From Daejeonella sp. H1SJ63 (GTDB lineage Bacteria > Bacteroidota > Bacteroidia > Sphingobacteriales > Sphingobacteriaceae), in the NCBI RefSeq assembly GCF_029360775.1, contig NZ_JARKMZ010000041.1:1-64000 (forward strand): 64,000 nucleotides of DNA, in the 5' to 3' direction. The translations under genes and the position numbers were made by a program. Shown in pieces: positions 45,439 through 55,040 of the stretch (positions are counted from its first letter, which is position 1; each line of letters begins with the position of its first letter). Under the pieces are notes generated by a model. It worked only from the letters and a program-made list of their open reading frames with translations, ran no database searches and was not told the origin of the DNA.

Positions 45439-46499
45439 TATTTTGAGTTTTTCTGTGGTTTAATCCTGGCAATCCAGGCATCTTTATTTATTTCTTTTTG
45501 TATTCGTGTTAATTCCTTTTGGGCAGATTCTTCATCTTTGAAAGAGCCAAAACTGATTTTCAGCATTTTACCAGGCATATTCTCCGCAATCTTTGCTTTT
45601 ATACCTTTAGCAGCAATCTGTTTAATATATACTTCGGCTTCGCTTTTTCTCGCAAAAGCCGCGCCAATTATTTCATAACCAATTATTTCATTATCAGTTG
45701 ATGGCCCAACCGATGCCTGAGTACTTGTTACTTTAGTTGTTTCTTTTTCTGCACGCGCAATTGTATCTGTTTGTTTTAAATTAGTATCAGCAGGAGTTGT
45801 TAATGTATCAGCAGATTTTAAAACAGTATCTGCAACAAGGGCTGAGTCAATTTTAACGGGCTGGGGTAATTCCTTCTTATTTAAAATACCCGAAGCCAGA
45901 TTATTCAGGGCTTTATTTACTCTATCATTGGTAAAATATAAGGCTAAGGTTCCAGCTAAGAGAATTATGAAAATGATGATAATAAATCTGAAGCCTGATG
46001 ACTTTGCCGGATATTCATATTCTTCATCTGTTGAATCTTCAGGTTCCGAAATTTCATATTTTCTCTCATAGGTCATTTCGGTTGAGACAGGATTAACAGT
46101 ATCAACCAGAGGTTTAAGCCCATAAAAAATACCGGAATTTTCTAATTCAGGCAGAGGTTCAAAACTAATGATGCCATTTTTTCTGGAAAGTACCCCCAGA
46201 TGTTTTATTTCAGCATTTTCATGCTCATTAATCTGATCAAGGATCTCAGAGGCATATTTTTTTATAAAATATTCTGCCGAAGATATGTTGAGGCCTTTTT
46301 TACCGCAGAGATATTCCCTCAATGGGTAGAATCCTGAGATGCTGTTTTTAAAACCAAACTGGTAATACGGTGGCCTGAATGAATTGCTCATCCTGTCGTA
46401 TGTCCCTGCAATTCTGAGTTTTATAAAAGTACCTAAACCAGGAACGCTTACCTCATCCTGCTCACCCAACAAATCTGCAATGTAAAGTCCGATTTCCAT
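45438..46499 (-). CDS. HU/CCDC81-type and SPOR-domain membrane protein
   Basis: Bitopic protein of 353 residues. The cytoplasmic N-terminal 130 residues look like tandem HU-like domains of the CCDC81 type (DEVSVPGLGTFIKLRI..). One helix (171-189) crosses the membrane, a Thr/Asp/Lys linker follows, and a SPOR domain (about 273-349; EIIGYEIIGAAFARKSEAE..) ends the protein. SPOR domains bind glycan strands stripped of stem peptides at division septa. The gene sits between the barrel gene (44 bp) and exbB (1-nt overlap), tying septal wall binding to a proton-driven motor. Confidence 0.88.
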   Translation of the reverse strand: MEIGLYIADLLGEQDEVSVPGLGTFIKLRIAGTYDRMSNSFRPPYYQFGFKNSISGFYPLREYLCGKKGLNISSAEYFIKKYASEILDQINEHENAEIKHLGVLSRKNGIISFEPLPELENSGIFYGLKPLVDTVNPVSTEMTYERKYEISEPEDSTDEEYEYPAKSSGFRFIIIIFIILLAGTLALYFTNDRVNKALNNLASGILNKKELPQPVKIDSALVADTVLKSADTLTTPADTNLKQTDTIARAEKETTKVTSTQASVGPSTDNEIIGYEIIGAAFARKSEAEVYIKQIAAKGIKAKIAENMPGKMLKISFGSFKDEESAQKELTRIQKEINKDAWIARIKPQKNSK

Positions 46500-46543
46500 C
46501 AGGGCTAATTTAACTCATAATTTCCAAGCTGCCAAACGAAGGG

Positions 46544-48223
46544 TTAGAACGAGTAGTTAAGTCCTCCGAATATTGTAAGTCCCATTTTAGGGTAGTAAAG
46601 ATATCTCTGGTAAGTTTGAGCGGTCAGATTATTGGCTCTCAGATACATTCCGATCTTATCATTTACTTTGTATTCAGCACCCGCACTCAGATCCATAAAG
46701 CTTTTCAGGCTACCAATAGCAAAACTTCCTGCAGGGCCTTCAATTCGTGTTGGTGTTTCAGCCTGTAACAGTAATTCAGCGTCTAGAAATACTTTTTTGT
46801 TTACCTGCAAAGTTGCATTGGAACTAACTCTGAAGGTAGGCTTGAACCATGCATCGGCTTCTGAGGCCAGATCGTATTTAAAAATCTGTGCTTTACCGCC
46901 GATGTTGAGAACATCGGTGGCTTTAACATTTAGCTCTCCCTCAATTCCGAACACAGTACTTTTTCCATTGTCGTAGATTACATCAAAACGGTTTACTTCT
47001 GTTTGATTATTGACAAAAAACTGCATGTCTTCCAAAGTTTTGTAATATGCCATTATTTTATACCCAAAAGGAGCTCCGGTATTACCTTTGATTCCGGCAT
47101 AGACATTCATCTTCTCAACACTGTTCTTTATGCTTAAGTTTTTGTTGATATATGGATTTTCAGCTGAAAGTTCTTTCAGACTTGTCTTTAAGACGTCGCC
47201 GTTCAGTCCTCCGAAAAGGACAGCATATTCAGGAATTACAGGGAAGTCAATGCTCAGCGCCGGGAAAATATTCAAACGCCCGGAGGTTCCAAATTCCTGT
47301 ACGATGTTGGCCCCGATATGAATGTCATAATTATTTGATTTTAATCTGACATAGGGATTTGCCCTTAATAAATGGTTGCCCAACTTATATGCTATATCTT
47401 TCGACGAAGTAATATCAGCAGAAGCGTTTAATCCTAAATAAGCCTGACTGATTTTCTTACTGATCTGAGTATTTAACAATACAGAACTCTCTCTGGCCGA
47501 ATTAATATTACTGAACTGATACAGCTTAATTCCCGCCGTATAGTCAAAATCAGAGGACTCTGAATAATTGCTGGCTATCTCTCCGTTAGCTTCAATGATG
47601 CTGAAGCGTTGTTTACTCTTATCAACCGGGATTGATGAAGCAGGATCAAAACCATAAAAGAAAGTTGATCTGCGGTCATAACTCAATTTGCCTGAAAGTG
47701 AATAGGTATCATTGAGCGATCTGCCGAAAACTCCTAATGCCTGATTTGAAAATTGCTGTTTATCCAGGCTTCCCTGTTGAGAAAGGTGTTTGAAATAAGC
47801 ACCGGTCTGAAGTGCCTGATCCTGGCCATTATTAAGGTATACCTCTCCATTGGCAGTATTGAAATTACCAGCACCTATTTTGACGTAGTTATTGCTTAGA
47901 ACTCTTACCTGTTCATCCTGCATCTTTTGAGCCTGTAATTCTTTGATATTTGAATTCAGCTCCAGTTTTTTATCAACAATTGAATAACTGAGTGCCGGTT
48001 TGAAAGGCTTGGTATTATCCATGTCAGGGTTTCTTCTGATCTTTACGGCATCGGCGAGAACCGGTTTATATGGCCTTACAACTTCTATTTCTTCAGTAAG
48101 TGTTGTATTACCTGTGCTTGTTCCCGGGGTAGAAGGGGTATCTTTTTTATCCTGTGCCTGAGCTGCAACAGATAAATAAACCAAACTTATTAACAGCGTA
48201 TATTTTTGCGAAAGATTAATCAT
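46544..48223 (-). CDS. Outer-membrane beta-barrel, TonB-receptor-like without plug
   Basis: Predicted outer-membrane barrel of 559 residues. It has a signal peptide (..VAAQAQ), a short periplasmic segment (EEIEVVRPYKPVLADAVKIR, about 43-62), then long amphipathic strands and a C-terminal aromatic strand (GGLNYSF). It lacks the roughly 120-residue plug domain of TonB-dependent receptors. Annotation pipelines commonly call this TonB-dependent receptor; the evidence supports only a barrel. It overlaps the large TPR gene by 1 nt and precedes the HU-SPOR gene. Confidence 0.8.
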   Translation of the reverse strand: MINLSQKYTLLISLVYLSVAAQAQDKKDTPSTPGTSTGNTTLTEEIEVVRPYKPVLADAVKIRRNPDMDNTKPFKPALSYSIVDKKLELNSNIKELQAQKMQDEQVRVLSNNYVKIGAGNFNTANGEVYLNNGQDQALQTGAYFKHLSQQGSLDKQQFSNQALGVFGRSLNDTYSLSGKLSYDRRSTFFYGFDPASSIPVDKSKQRFSIIEANGEIASNYSESSDFDYTAGIKLYQFSNINSARESSVLLNTQISKKISQAYLGLNASADITSSKDIAYKLGNHLLRANPYVRLKSNNYDIHIGANIVQEFGTSGRLNIFPALSIDFPVIPEYAVLFGGLNGDVLKTSLKELSAENPYINKNLSIKNSVEKMNVYAGIKGNTGAPFGYKIMAYYKTLEDMQFFVNNQTEVNRFDVIYDNGKSTVFGIEGELNVKATDVLNIGGKAQIFKYDLASEADAWFKPTFRVSSNATLQVNKKVFLDAELLLQAETPTRIEGPAGSFAIGSLKSFMDLSAGAEYKVNDKIGMYLRANNLTAQTYQRYLYYPKMGLTIFGGLNYSF

Positions 48224-51200
48224 TATTTTTTGCCTTTATTCAGTTTATCAAGTTTTTCATTGGCAGTACTCAATATATCATCGTCTTTGTTTTCATAGTT
48301 CTCGATGATACTTTGTAAGGTACTTTTGGCCTGAAAAATATCTTTTAGTGCCACATAATTATCTGCAATCAGAATATAGGTTTTAGCTACCCAATAATCA
48401 TGGTTCGGCATTTTATTGGTCAGATCAAATGAAGCTGCAAGAGAATTTTTGTATTCGTGTCGCAGGTACATCAGACTGGCCAGATTGTACTTGGCTTCAG
48501 CACCAGTAACGGTTTGGGTTTTGTCGGCAACTTCGGTAAAATCTTTTATTGCTTGTATTGTATCGCCAACAATAAGATTTGCTCTGCCGGCATAAAGACC
48601 AGCACGGAACAGATCTTCCTCTGAAGATTTATTCGATTCCCGGATGAATTTAACATACTGCAGGGTTTCATCAGGCATATTCATACTTGCATATGCTTCC
48701 ATCAGATTATTAACTGCAAAGCTGTAATTGGCTTTATATTCAGAAGTCAGCTCCAGCTTTTTCAGATGGACAATAGCTTCATTGTATTTCTTTTGTGATA
48801 AATAGATTCTTGAGATACTCATCAGGGCACGTTCTGTATAATCACTGGTCCAGTCGTTCAGGATATATTCATAATCAGGAATAGCTTCATCCGGGCGTTT
48901 TAATCTGACCAGACTTTCAGCCCTGATGAATTTTGCATGCTTGTCATGAACGGCTTTAGGAAATTTATCGAAATATGCGTTCACCGACTCAAACGTACCC
49001 TGATAGTCGCCATTTAGGAAGCGATTATTAGCTGCCTGGAAGGTGATATTATCCTGCTCATAAGTACTTAAGTTACCAATGCTTGTTGTATTGGCATAAT
49101 CAAGAAAACCTGTAGCATCAGATTTTTGCAGGTAAATATTTTTTATGGATTCCATCGCAAGCTTTGCTTCATCAGTAGTAGTATATTCTGTTACTACTCT
49201 TTTGAAAGTGAGTAAAGCTGCATCTTCCTGGTCCTGGTTTAATTCTACCAGTCCGATTGTAATAAGCGCACGTGGTACATAACTGCTTCGTGGATATTTC
49301 TCAATTAAAGTACTAAGGTCGGTTTTAGCAATGTCGAAATCCCCTTTTATGAAATAAGTATAAGCAATTTCAAAACCTGCATCGTCAGAATAATTTGATT
49401 TTGGGAATTGAGCCAGCAATGATTTATGTGTTTCGATTTTCATATCATTCTGTCCCTGAAGGCCCTGGATCATTCCTCTTTGAAATAATGCATAATCTTC
49501 ACTGGAAGTTCTGTATGAAATGATTCTGTTATAATAGTTCAACGCATCTTCATAATCCTTCAGCACGAAATAAGAATCTGCCAGACGAAGAATAGCGTCG
49601 TTAATGGTATTCTGATCCCTTTCATTTCCCTGAAGGAATCGGGTAAAATAGGTTGCGGCTTTTCTGTAGCTTTCATGTTCAAAAGCTGCATAGGCGAGGG
49701 CATAATGTGCAAAATTATAAACTTCAGTTTTTTTAGCTGCCGGAAGTTTCATGAACTTCTCAAAATTATCAACTGATTCGCCAAACTTTCTTACCTCATA
49801 CATTGCTTCGGCAAGCCAGTAGGTAGAAAGAGCCTGTATTTCCTCGTCAACAGTGCTATTGTTTGAACGCATGAACATTGATATTCCGTTCTGGAATGCA
49901 CGTTCATTATAAAATTCAAGTCCACGGTAATAAGTTACTTTCTGATAAACTTCTTTGGCTTCTTTGTTTTTATTCGGAATACTTTCAAGAATATCGATAG
50001 CATCTTTATAGTTTTTGGTACTCAGAAGGATTTCGCCAAGGAGAGTCTTCGCTGAATCCAGCTTTTGTGATTGCGGATAAGTCTTGATAAATTGCTGAGT
50101 CGCATCCAGCGCTACCTGGTGGAATTCAAGCTCATAAGATAGTTTGGCGTAGTTGAATAAGCCTTCTTCCTGTAATTGTTTATCAAAAGTTAATCTGGAA
50201 GCCTTAAAAAATGCACTTCTTGCTCCCTGTTTATTTCCGGTTTTTAAGAAAGATTCACCCAATGCTATCATTCCGCTTTGGTAATATTCATCAGGAGTAT
50301 CCAGTTTTTCAAGCTCAACAATTGCATTTTTGTAATCTTTAAGCTTATACCAGGTATATCCAATCTGATAATTGTCCTGATTGTTCTGAGTTTTACCCTG
50401 ATCATTTTTCTGGAAGTTGCGGAAATATTCTCCAGCCAGGGGATAGTTTGATTTGGCAAAATAGGAAGCTCCCACAATTCGGAACATTTCTGTTTCGTAA
50501 AGCTGCTTTGTTGATTTCAGAATAGGAAGAGCATAGTTTAGTACATCGTCATATCGTTTATCCAGGAAATATAATGCAGATATATAGTAAGGATAACTGT
50601 TCTCGTATGCTTTTGAACCTTTTAATCTTTCAAATTCTTTAAGCGCTGTTTTATAATCTTTTTGCAGATAGCAGACATAGGCGAAATAGTATATGGATTG
50701 TTCATTATAAATACTTTTTTCATCCTTTAATTGCATGAAAAGCGGCTTGGCATTATCATATTGCTTGGTTTCAAAATAAGAGTAAGCTAATTTATACCGA
50801 TATTCAGAAGATTCTTTCCCCATCAGATCTGCTTCATCAAGTCTGATAAACCATTCAATTGATTTCGGGTAGTTCTTTTGCGTAAAATAGGTACGTCCCA
50901 ATTGATAATAAGCCAGTTTTGAATAAGTGCTTGCAGGATAGGAAGCCACAAATTTCATGAATAAAGACTCTGCATCACTATTTTTCAGTTCCAGAGCGCA
51001 AAGCGCTATGTAGAACCGGGCATTTTCCTTTAACTGATCAAGCTCAGGATTCAATTCAGATTTAGTACCCGATTTTTGTTCAGGCTGTGCGATTTTATTA
51101 AACTGTTGAGATGCTGCAACGTATTTGCCCTTTTCAAGCAGCTCAAGGCCTGTTTTATAATGCTGATTCAGTTCAAACCATGCAGTACTTTGAGCCAGAC

Positions 51201-51255
51201 CCGGAACGGCAAAAAAAATTAGAAATAAAGCGGATAGTGAGATTTGTCTGAACAT
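48223..51255 (-). CDS. Large periplasmic TPR-repeat protein
   Basis: Exported protein of 1010 residues. It has a signal peptide (1-21, ..GLAQS), then TPR-like helix pairs almost end to end (for example ESLFMKFVASYPASTYSKLAYYQLG, residues near 100). This makes a long protein-binding solenoid comparable in kind to CpoB/YbgF or BamD repeats but far longer. It is the first gene of the barrel/HU-SPOR/ExbB/ExbD/TonB unit and overlaps the barrel gene by 1 nt, implying a stoichiometric partner. The binding target is unknown. Confidence 0.88.
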   Translation of the reverse strand: MFRQISLSALFLIFFAVPGLAQSTAWFELNQHYKTGLELLEKGKYVAASQQFNKIAQPEQKSGTKSELNPELDQLKENARFYIALCALELKNSDAESLFMKFVASYPASTYSKLAYYQLGRTYFTQKNYPKSIEWFIRLDEADLMGKESSEYRYKLAYSYFETKQYDNAKPLFMQLKDEKSIYNEQSIYYFAYVCYLQKDYKTALKEFERLKGSKAYENSYPYYISALYFLDKRYDDVLNYALPILKSTKQLYETEMFRIVGASYFAKSNYPLAGEYFRNFQKNDQGKTQNNQDNYQIGYTWYKLKDYKNAIVELEKLDTPDEYYQSGMIALGESFLKTGNKQGARSAFFKASRLTFDKQLQEEGLFNYAKLSYELEFHQVALDATQQFIKTYPQSQKLDSAKTLLGEILLSTKNYKDAIDILESIPNKNKEAKEVYQKVTYYRGLEFYNERAFQNGISMFMRSNNSTVDEEIQALSTYWLAEAMYEVRKFGESVDNFEKFMKLPAAKKTEVYNFAHYALAYAAFEHESYRKAATYFTRFLQGNERDQNTINDAILRLADSYFVLKDYEDALNYYNRIISYRTSSEDYALFQRGMIQGLQGQNDMKIETHKSLLAQFPKSNYSDDAGFEIAYTYFIKGDFDIAKTDLSTLIEKYPRSSYVPRALITIGLVELNQDQEDAALLTFKRVVTEYTTTDEAKLAMESIKNIYLQKSDATGFLDYANTTSIGNLSTYEQDNITFQAANNRFLNGDYQGTFESVNAYFDKFPKAVHDKHAKFIRAESLVRLKRPDEAIPDYEYILNDWTSDYTERALMSISRIYLSQKKYNEAIVHLKKLELTSEYKANYSFAVNNLMEAYASMNMPDETLQYVKFIRESNKSSEEDLFRAGLYAGRANLIVGDTIQAIKDFTEVADKTQTVTGAEAKYNLASLMYLRHEYKNSLAASFDLTNKMPNHDYWVAKTYILIADNYVALKDIFQAKSTLQSIIENYENKDDDILSTANEKLDKLNKGKK

Positions 51256-51399
51256 AATTAACCAAAATAATTGCCGCTAATTTAATCTAAAGCCAATTAG
51301 GCTATTTGCATTAGTAATTAACATGTGTTGAAAACAGAATACTAACGCAGAATTTTAAATGTTGTTATCAATCGCAGGAAACTAAAAAAGAAATTTGTA

Positions 51400-52341
51400 C
51401 TACAGGCTGCGCTGATTGGCAAGAAGATAAAGGACTGCCATGCGGACTGCAACTCCGTTTTCTACCTGATCCAGGATGATTGATTGTTTGCTGTCGGCAA
51501 CGTCGCTGGTGATCTCTACTCCACGATTGATTGGACCTGGATGCATGATTGTAATTTCTTTATCCAGCGAGTCGAGAATTTGCTTATTTAATCCGTACAT
51601 CATAGAATATTCCCTTAAAGACGGGAAATATTTGATATCCTGACGTTCCAGTTGAATACGAAGCATATTTGCTACATCGCACCAGTTAAGTGCTTTCAGA
51701 AGATTATGTTCAACCTTTACCCCCAGTGTGCCTATGTATTTGGGAATCAGTGTACTTGGGCCGCAAACCATGACCTCGGCACCTAATTTTTGAAGACAAA
51801 GAATATTTGAAAGTGCCACTCTTGAATGGAGGATATCTCCAATAATGGCAATTTTACGTCCCCTTACTTCACCGTACTTTTCTTTTATGGAGAATGCATC
51901 AAGTAATGCCTGAGTAGGATGTTCGTGTGCACCATCGCCGGCATTAACAATCTGGGCATTCACATGTTTGCTCAGAAATACCCCTGCACCGGGATAAGGA
52001 TGTCTCATCACAACCATATCTACCTTCATGGATAGGATATTATTTACGGTATCGATCAAAGTTTCACCTTTACTTACCGAAGATGAGGAGGCGGCAAAGT
52101 TTACAGTATCTGCGGATAATCTTTTTTGTGCCAGTTCAAATGAAAGTCTGGTTCGGGTTGAATTTTCAAAGAAGATATTGGCAATGGTTATATCACGTAA
52201 TGAAGGAACTTTTTTTATTGGTCGGTTTAAAACATCTTTAAAAGTATCGGCAGTTTCCAGTATTAATTCAATATCCCTGACGCTAAGATCTTTAATACCC
52301 AGCAGATGTTTAGTGCTTAATGTTTGAATAGATTCTGCCAT
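51400..52341 (-). CDS. pyrB: Aspartate carbamoyltransferase catalytic subunit
   Basis: Second enzyme of pyrimidine synthesis, 313 residues. The carbamoyl-phosphate loop STRTRLSFE (about 55-63), HPxQ-like HPTQALLDAF and the aspartate-site HPGPINRGVE are intact. It overlaps pyrR by 1 nt. No pyrI regulatory-subunit gene is adjacent, so it is likely the unregulated trimeric class. Confidence 0.95.
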   Translation of the reverse strand: MAESIQTLSTKHLLGIKDLSVRDIELILETADTFKDVLNRPIKKVPSLRDITIANIFFENSTRTRLSFELAQKRLSADTVNFAASSSSVSKGETLIDTVNNILSMKVDMVVMRHPYPGAGVFLSKHVNAQIVNAGDGAHEHPTQALLDAFSIKEKYGEVRGRKIAIIGDILHSRVALSNILCLQKLGAEVMVCGPSTLIPKYIGTLGVKVEHNLLKALNWCDVANMLRIQLERQDIKYFPSLREYSMMYGLNKQILDSLDKEITIMHPGPINRGVEITSDVADSKQSIILDQVENGVAVRMAVLYLLANQRSL

Positions 52342-52883
52342 TATTTTTCCGATAGTAATATAACTTTGTCTTCGTGATCTGTTTCTTTCCAGCTCACAAT
52401 GACTTTTTGAGAGTCGATGGTATCAACTTTAATTCCGATATAATCAGCTTCAATTGGCAGCTGACGGGAGAATCGTCTGTCAACCAGAGTAAGAAGCTCA
52501 ACTTTTTCAGGTCTGCCGAATGACTGTATCGCATCCAGTGCCGCACGAATTGTTCTTCCGGTCCACAATACATCATCTACAAGAATTACTTTTTTGCCTT
52601 CAATAATAAAATCAATTTCGGTACTGCTAGGAATCAGTAATCCTTCTTTTCTGCGGAAGTCATCTCTGAAAAAAGTGATATCAAGATTACCATTTTCGAT
52701 TTTAACTGCAGGTAAATCCTTTTTAAGCTCAGTTATGATCCGATTGGCCAGAAATACTCCACGGGGCTGAATGCCCAGAATTACAGAGTTTTCAAATTTG
52801 TCGTGATTTTCAATTAACTGATGGCAAAGGCGCTGTATGGTTATCTGGAACTGGCGACCGTCAAGCAAGGTTAGTTTTTGCAT
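52341..52883 (-). CDS. pyrR: PyrR bifunctional regulator/uracil phosphoribosyltransferase
   Basis: Type I phosphoribosyltransferase-fold protein of 180 residues with the PRPP motif VILVDDVLWTGRTI (99-112) and QPRG (39-42). In Bacillus it binds pyr mRNA leaders and attenuates transcription. Here the promoter (TATTTTTG, 52901-52908) leaves only about 10-15 nt of leader, so no attenuator precedes this gene pair. Regulation at another locus, or only uracil phosphoribosyltransferase activity, is more likely. Confidence 0.92.
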   Translation of the reverse strand: MQKLTLLDGRQFQITIQRLCHQLIENHDKFENSVILGIQPRGVFLANRIITELKKDLPAVKIENGNLDITFFRDDFRRKEGLLIPSSTEIDFIIEGKKVILVDDVLWTGRTIRAALDAIQSFGRPEKVELLTLVDRRFSRQLPIEADYIGIKVDTIDSQKVIVSWKETDHEDKVILLSEK

Positions 52884-52900
52884 CAGTGGTTTAATTTGAG

Positions 52901-52908
52901 CAAAAATA
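52901..52908 (-). promoter_or_regulatory. Putative -7 element TATTTTTG for pyrR-pyrB
   Basis: Exact TAnnTTTG on the minus strand 17 nt before the pyrR ATG. No clear -33 was seen. Confidence 0.45.
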
Positions 52909-52984
52909 TAAAATTTATTGCACTCCGGGATATTCTTTTAAAGGATTTTTTCAGCAGGTGGAATGCTGTTATGGAATATGCTAT

Positions 52985-53016
52985 AATAAAAAACGCCCTG
53001 AGATTTCCCAGGGCGC
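52985..53016 (-). terminator. Rho-independent terminator for rpsA (minus strand)
   Basis: Stem CGCCCTG (52994-53000) / CAGGGCG (53009-53015), 8-nt loop, followed on the minus strand by six T. It is 25 bp past the rpsA stop. Confidence 0.88.
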
Positions 53017-53040
53017 TTAATTATTCGGATAAAGCTTAGC

Positions 53041-55029
53041 TTATTCTGCTGAACCTTCAGCAGCTTCTGCTGCATCATCTTCAGTTTTCTTAGCTTTTTT
53101 GGCTTTGCTTTCTGCACCTTCCATTTTCTCTTTCAATTGTGCCAGTACACCAAGATCGCCTAAAGTAGATTTTTCAACAGACTCTTTTACCTTTTTAACG
53201 GCAGTAGTAGTTGCTTTAGCTTCTTTCTTCTTAGCATTGAACTCTTCTTTGCGCTCTTCAGCTTTTGCCTCTTCCCAGATACGGGCATGAGAAACTACGA
53301 TACGCTTGGAATCTTTGTTGAACTCAATAATTCTGAATTCAGCAGTTTCGTCAGCTTTGATAGAAGTACCATCTTCCTTAACCATATGTTTTGTAGGAGC
53401 AAATCCTTCAACTCCATAAGGCAATGCAATAATTGCACCTTTGTCAGTTACTTTCAATACAGTTCCTTCGTGGATTGAATCCAGTGTGAATACAGTTTCG
53501 AAAGTTTCCCAAGGGTTTTCTTCAAGTTGTTTGTGACCTAAGCTTAATTTACGGTTAGCCTCATCAAGTTCCAGTACAACCACGTCAAGTTCTTCACCAA
53601 CTTTAGTGAATTCGTTTGGATGGTTAACTTTCTTAGACCATGAAAGATCAGAGATGTGGATCAATCCGTCGATACCTTCTTCGATCTCAACAAATACACC
53701 GAAATTAGTCATGTTCTTAACAACAGCTTTGTGCTTGCTTCCGATAGGATAGCGCTCAGCGATGTTTTTCCATGGATCAGGAGTAAGTTGTTTGATACCA
53801 AGGCTCATTTTACGCTCGTTACGATCTAATGTCAATACCTGAGCTTCAACTTCATCTCCAACTTTCAGGAATTCCTGAGGGTTACGAAGGTTTTGAGACC
53901 ATGACATTTCAGATACGTGAATCAGACCCTCAACACCAGGGGTGATTTCAAGGAATGCTCCGTAATCTGCAACAGTAACAATTCTGCCTTTTACTTTAGA
54001 ACCTACTTCAAGAGCAGCATCTAAAGCTTCCCAAGGATGTGGAGTTAATTGTTTTAAACCTAATGCGATACGCTTTTTCTCGTCATCAAAGTCTAAAACT
54101 ACCACATTGATCTTCTGATCAAGGGTTAATACTTCACGTGGATGCTCGATACGACCCCATGAAATATCAGTTATGTGTAATAAACCGTCTACGCCGCCAA
54201 GGTCGATGAACACACCGAAGTCAGTGATGTTCTTAACTGTACCCTCAAGTACTTGTCCTTTTTCAAGTTTGGCAACGATTTCAGTTTTTTGATTTTCTAA
54301 ATCGTCTTCAATCAGCACTTTGTGTGATACAACAACATTCTTGAATTCGTGATTGATTTTAACAACCTTGAATTCCATTGTTTTACCAACATAAATGTCA
54401 TAATCGCGGATAGGCTTGATGTCGATCTGAGATCCCGGAAGGAAAGCTTCAACACCCATAATATCTACAATTAAACCACCTTTAGTACGGCTCTTAACAA
54501 AACCAGTGATGATCTTGTCCTGATCCAGTGCTTCATTGATGGTTTCCCATGAACGCTGAGTTTTTGCACGCTTACGGGATAATACCAACTGTCCGTTAGC
54601 ATCTTCCTGTGATTCAACAAATACATCAACGGTATCACCTACCTTAAGGTCAGGTGTATCACGGAATTCTGATAATGATACCAAACCATCAGATTTAAAT
54701 CCGATGTTTAATACCACATCTTTGTTGTTGATTGATACAACAATACCCGAGATGATCTCGCCTTTGTTGATCGAATTGAAAGTTCCGGCATACAATTCTT
54801 CTAACTTTTCACGGTCAGCAGCGCTGTAGTTTCCGAAACCCTTATCATCCGCATCCCAGTCGAAATCGCCGGAAGGGGTGATTAAAGTTTTTGATTTGAT
54901 CTCTTCGATCGACACTGAATCAGCTTCTGACTCAATGGTTTCTTTTTGTTTAACCGTAGTGGTTTCTTCGCCCTGTAGTTCTGCCTGTTTAGCAGTCAAC
55001 TCTTTTTCGGCTTCTAGTTTTTTGGCCAT
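53041..55029 (-). CDS. rpsA: 30S ribosomal protein S1
   Basis: mRNA-binding ribosomal protein of 662 residues, longer than the 557 of E. coli. Six S1/OB repeats lie at about 90-153, 172-238, 257-326, 343-413, 428-501 and 517-582. They are preceded by a charged 85-residue N-terminal extension (Glu/Lys-rich) and followed by an 80-residue Ala/Lys/Glu tail. Clear S1 cores such as GVFIDLGGVDGLLHITD mark repeats 3-5. Its leader is unusual: promoter TACCTTTG, a 6-bp hairpin and AAGGAGA, in a genome where Shine-Dalgarno sites are rare. It is monocistronic. Confidence 0.96.
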   Translation of the reverse strand: MAKKLEAEKELTAKQAELQGEETTTVKQKETIESEADSVSIEEIKSKTLITPSGDFDWDADDKGFGNYSAADREKLEELYAGTFNSINKGEIISGIVVSINNKDVVLNIGFKSDGLVSLSEFRDTPDLKVGDTVDVFVESQEDANGQLVLSRKRAKTQRSWETINEALDQDKIITGFVKSRTKGGLIVDIMGVEAFLPGSQIDIKPIRDYDIYVGKTMEFKVVKINHEFKNVVVSHKVLIEDDLENQKTEIVAKLEKGQVLEGTVKNITDFGVFIDLGGVDGLLHITDISWGRIEHPREVLTLDQKINVVVLDFDDEKKRIALGLKQLTPHPWEALDAALEVGSKVKGRIVTVADYGAFLEITPGVEGLIHVSEMSWSQNLRNPQEFLKVGDEVEAQVLTLDRNERKMSLGIKQLTPDPWKNIAERYPIGSKHKAVVKNMTNFGVFVEIEEGIDGLIHISDLSWSKKVNHPNEFTKVGEELDVVVLELDEANRKLSLGHKQLEENPWETFETVFTLDSIHEGTVLKVTDKGAIIALPYGVEGFAPTKHMVKEDGTSIKADETAEFRIIEFNKDSKRIVVSHARIWEEAKAEERKEEFNAKKKEAKATTTAVKKVKESVEKSTLGDLGVLAQLKEKMEGAESKAKKAKKTEDDAAEAAEGSAE

Positions 55030-55040
55030 TAATTAATTTA

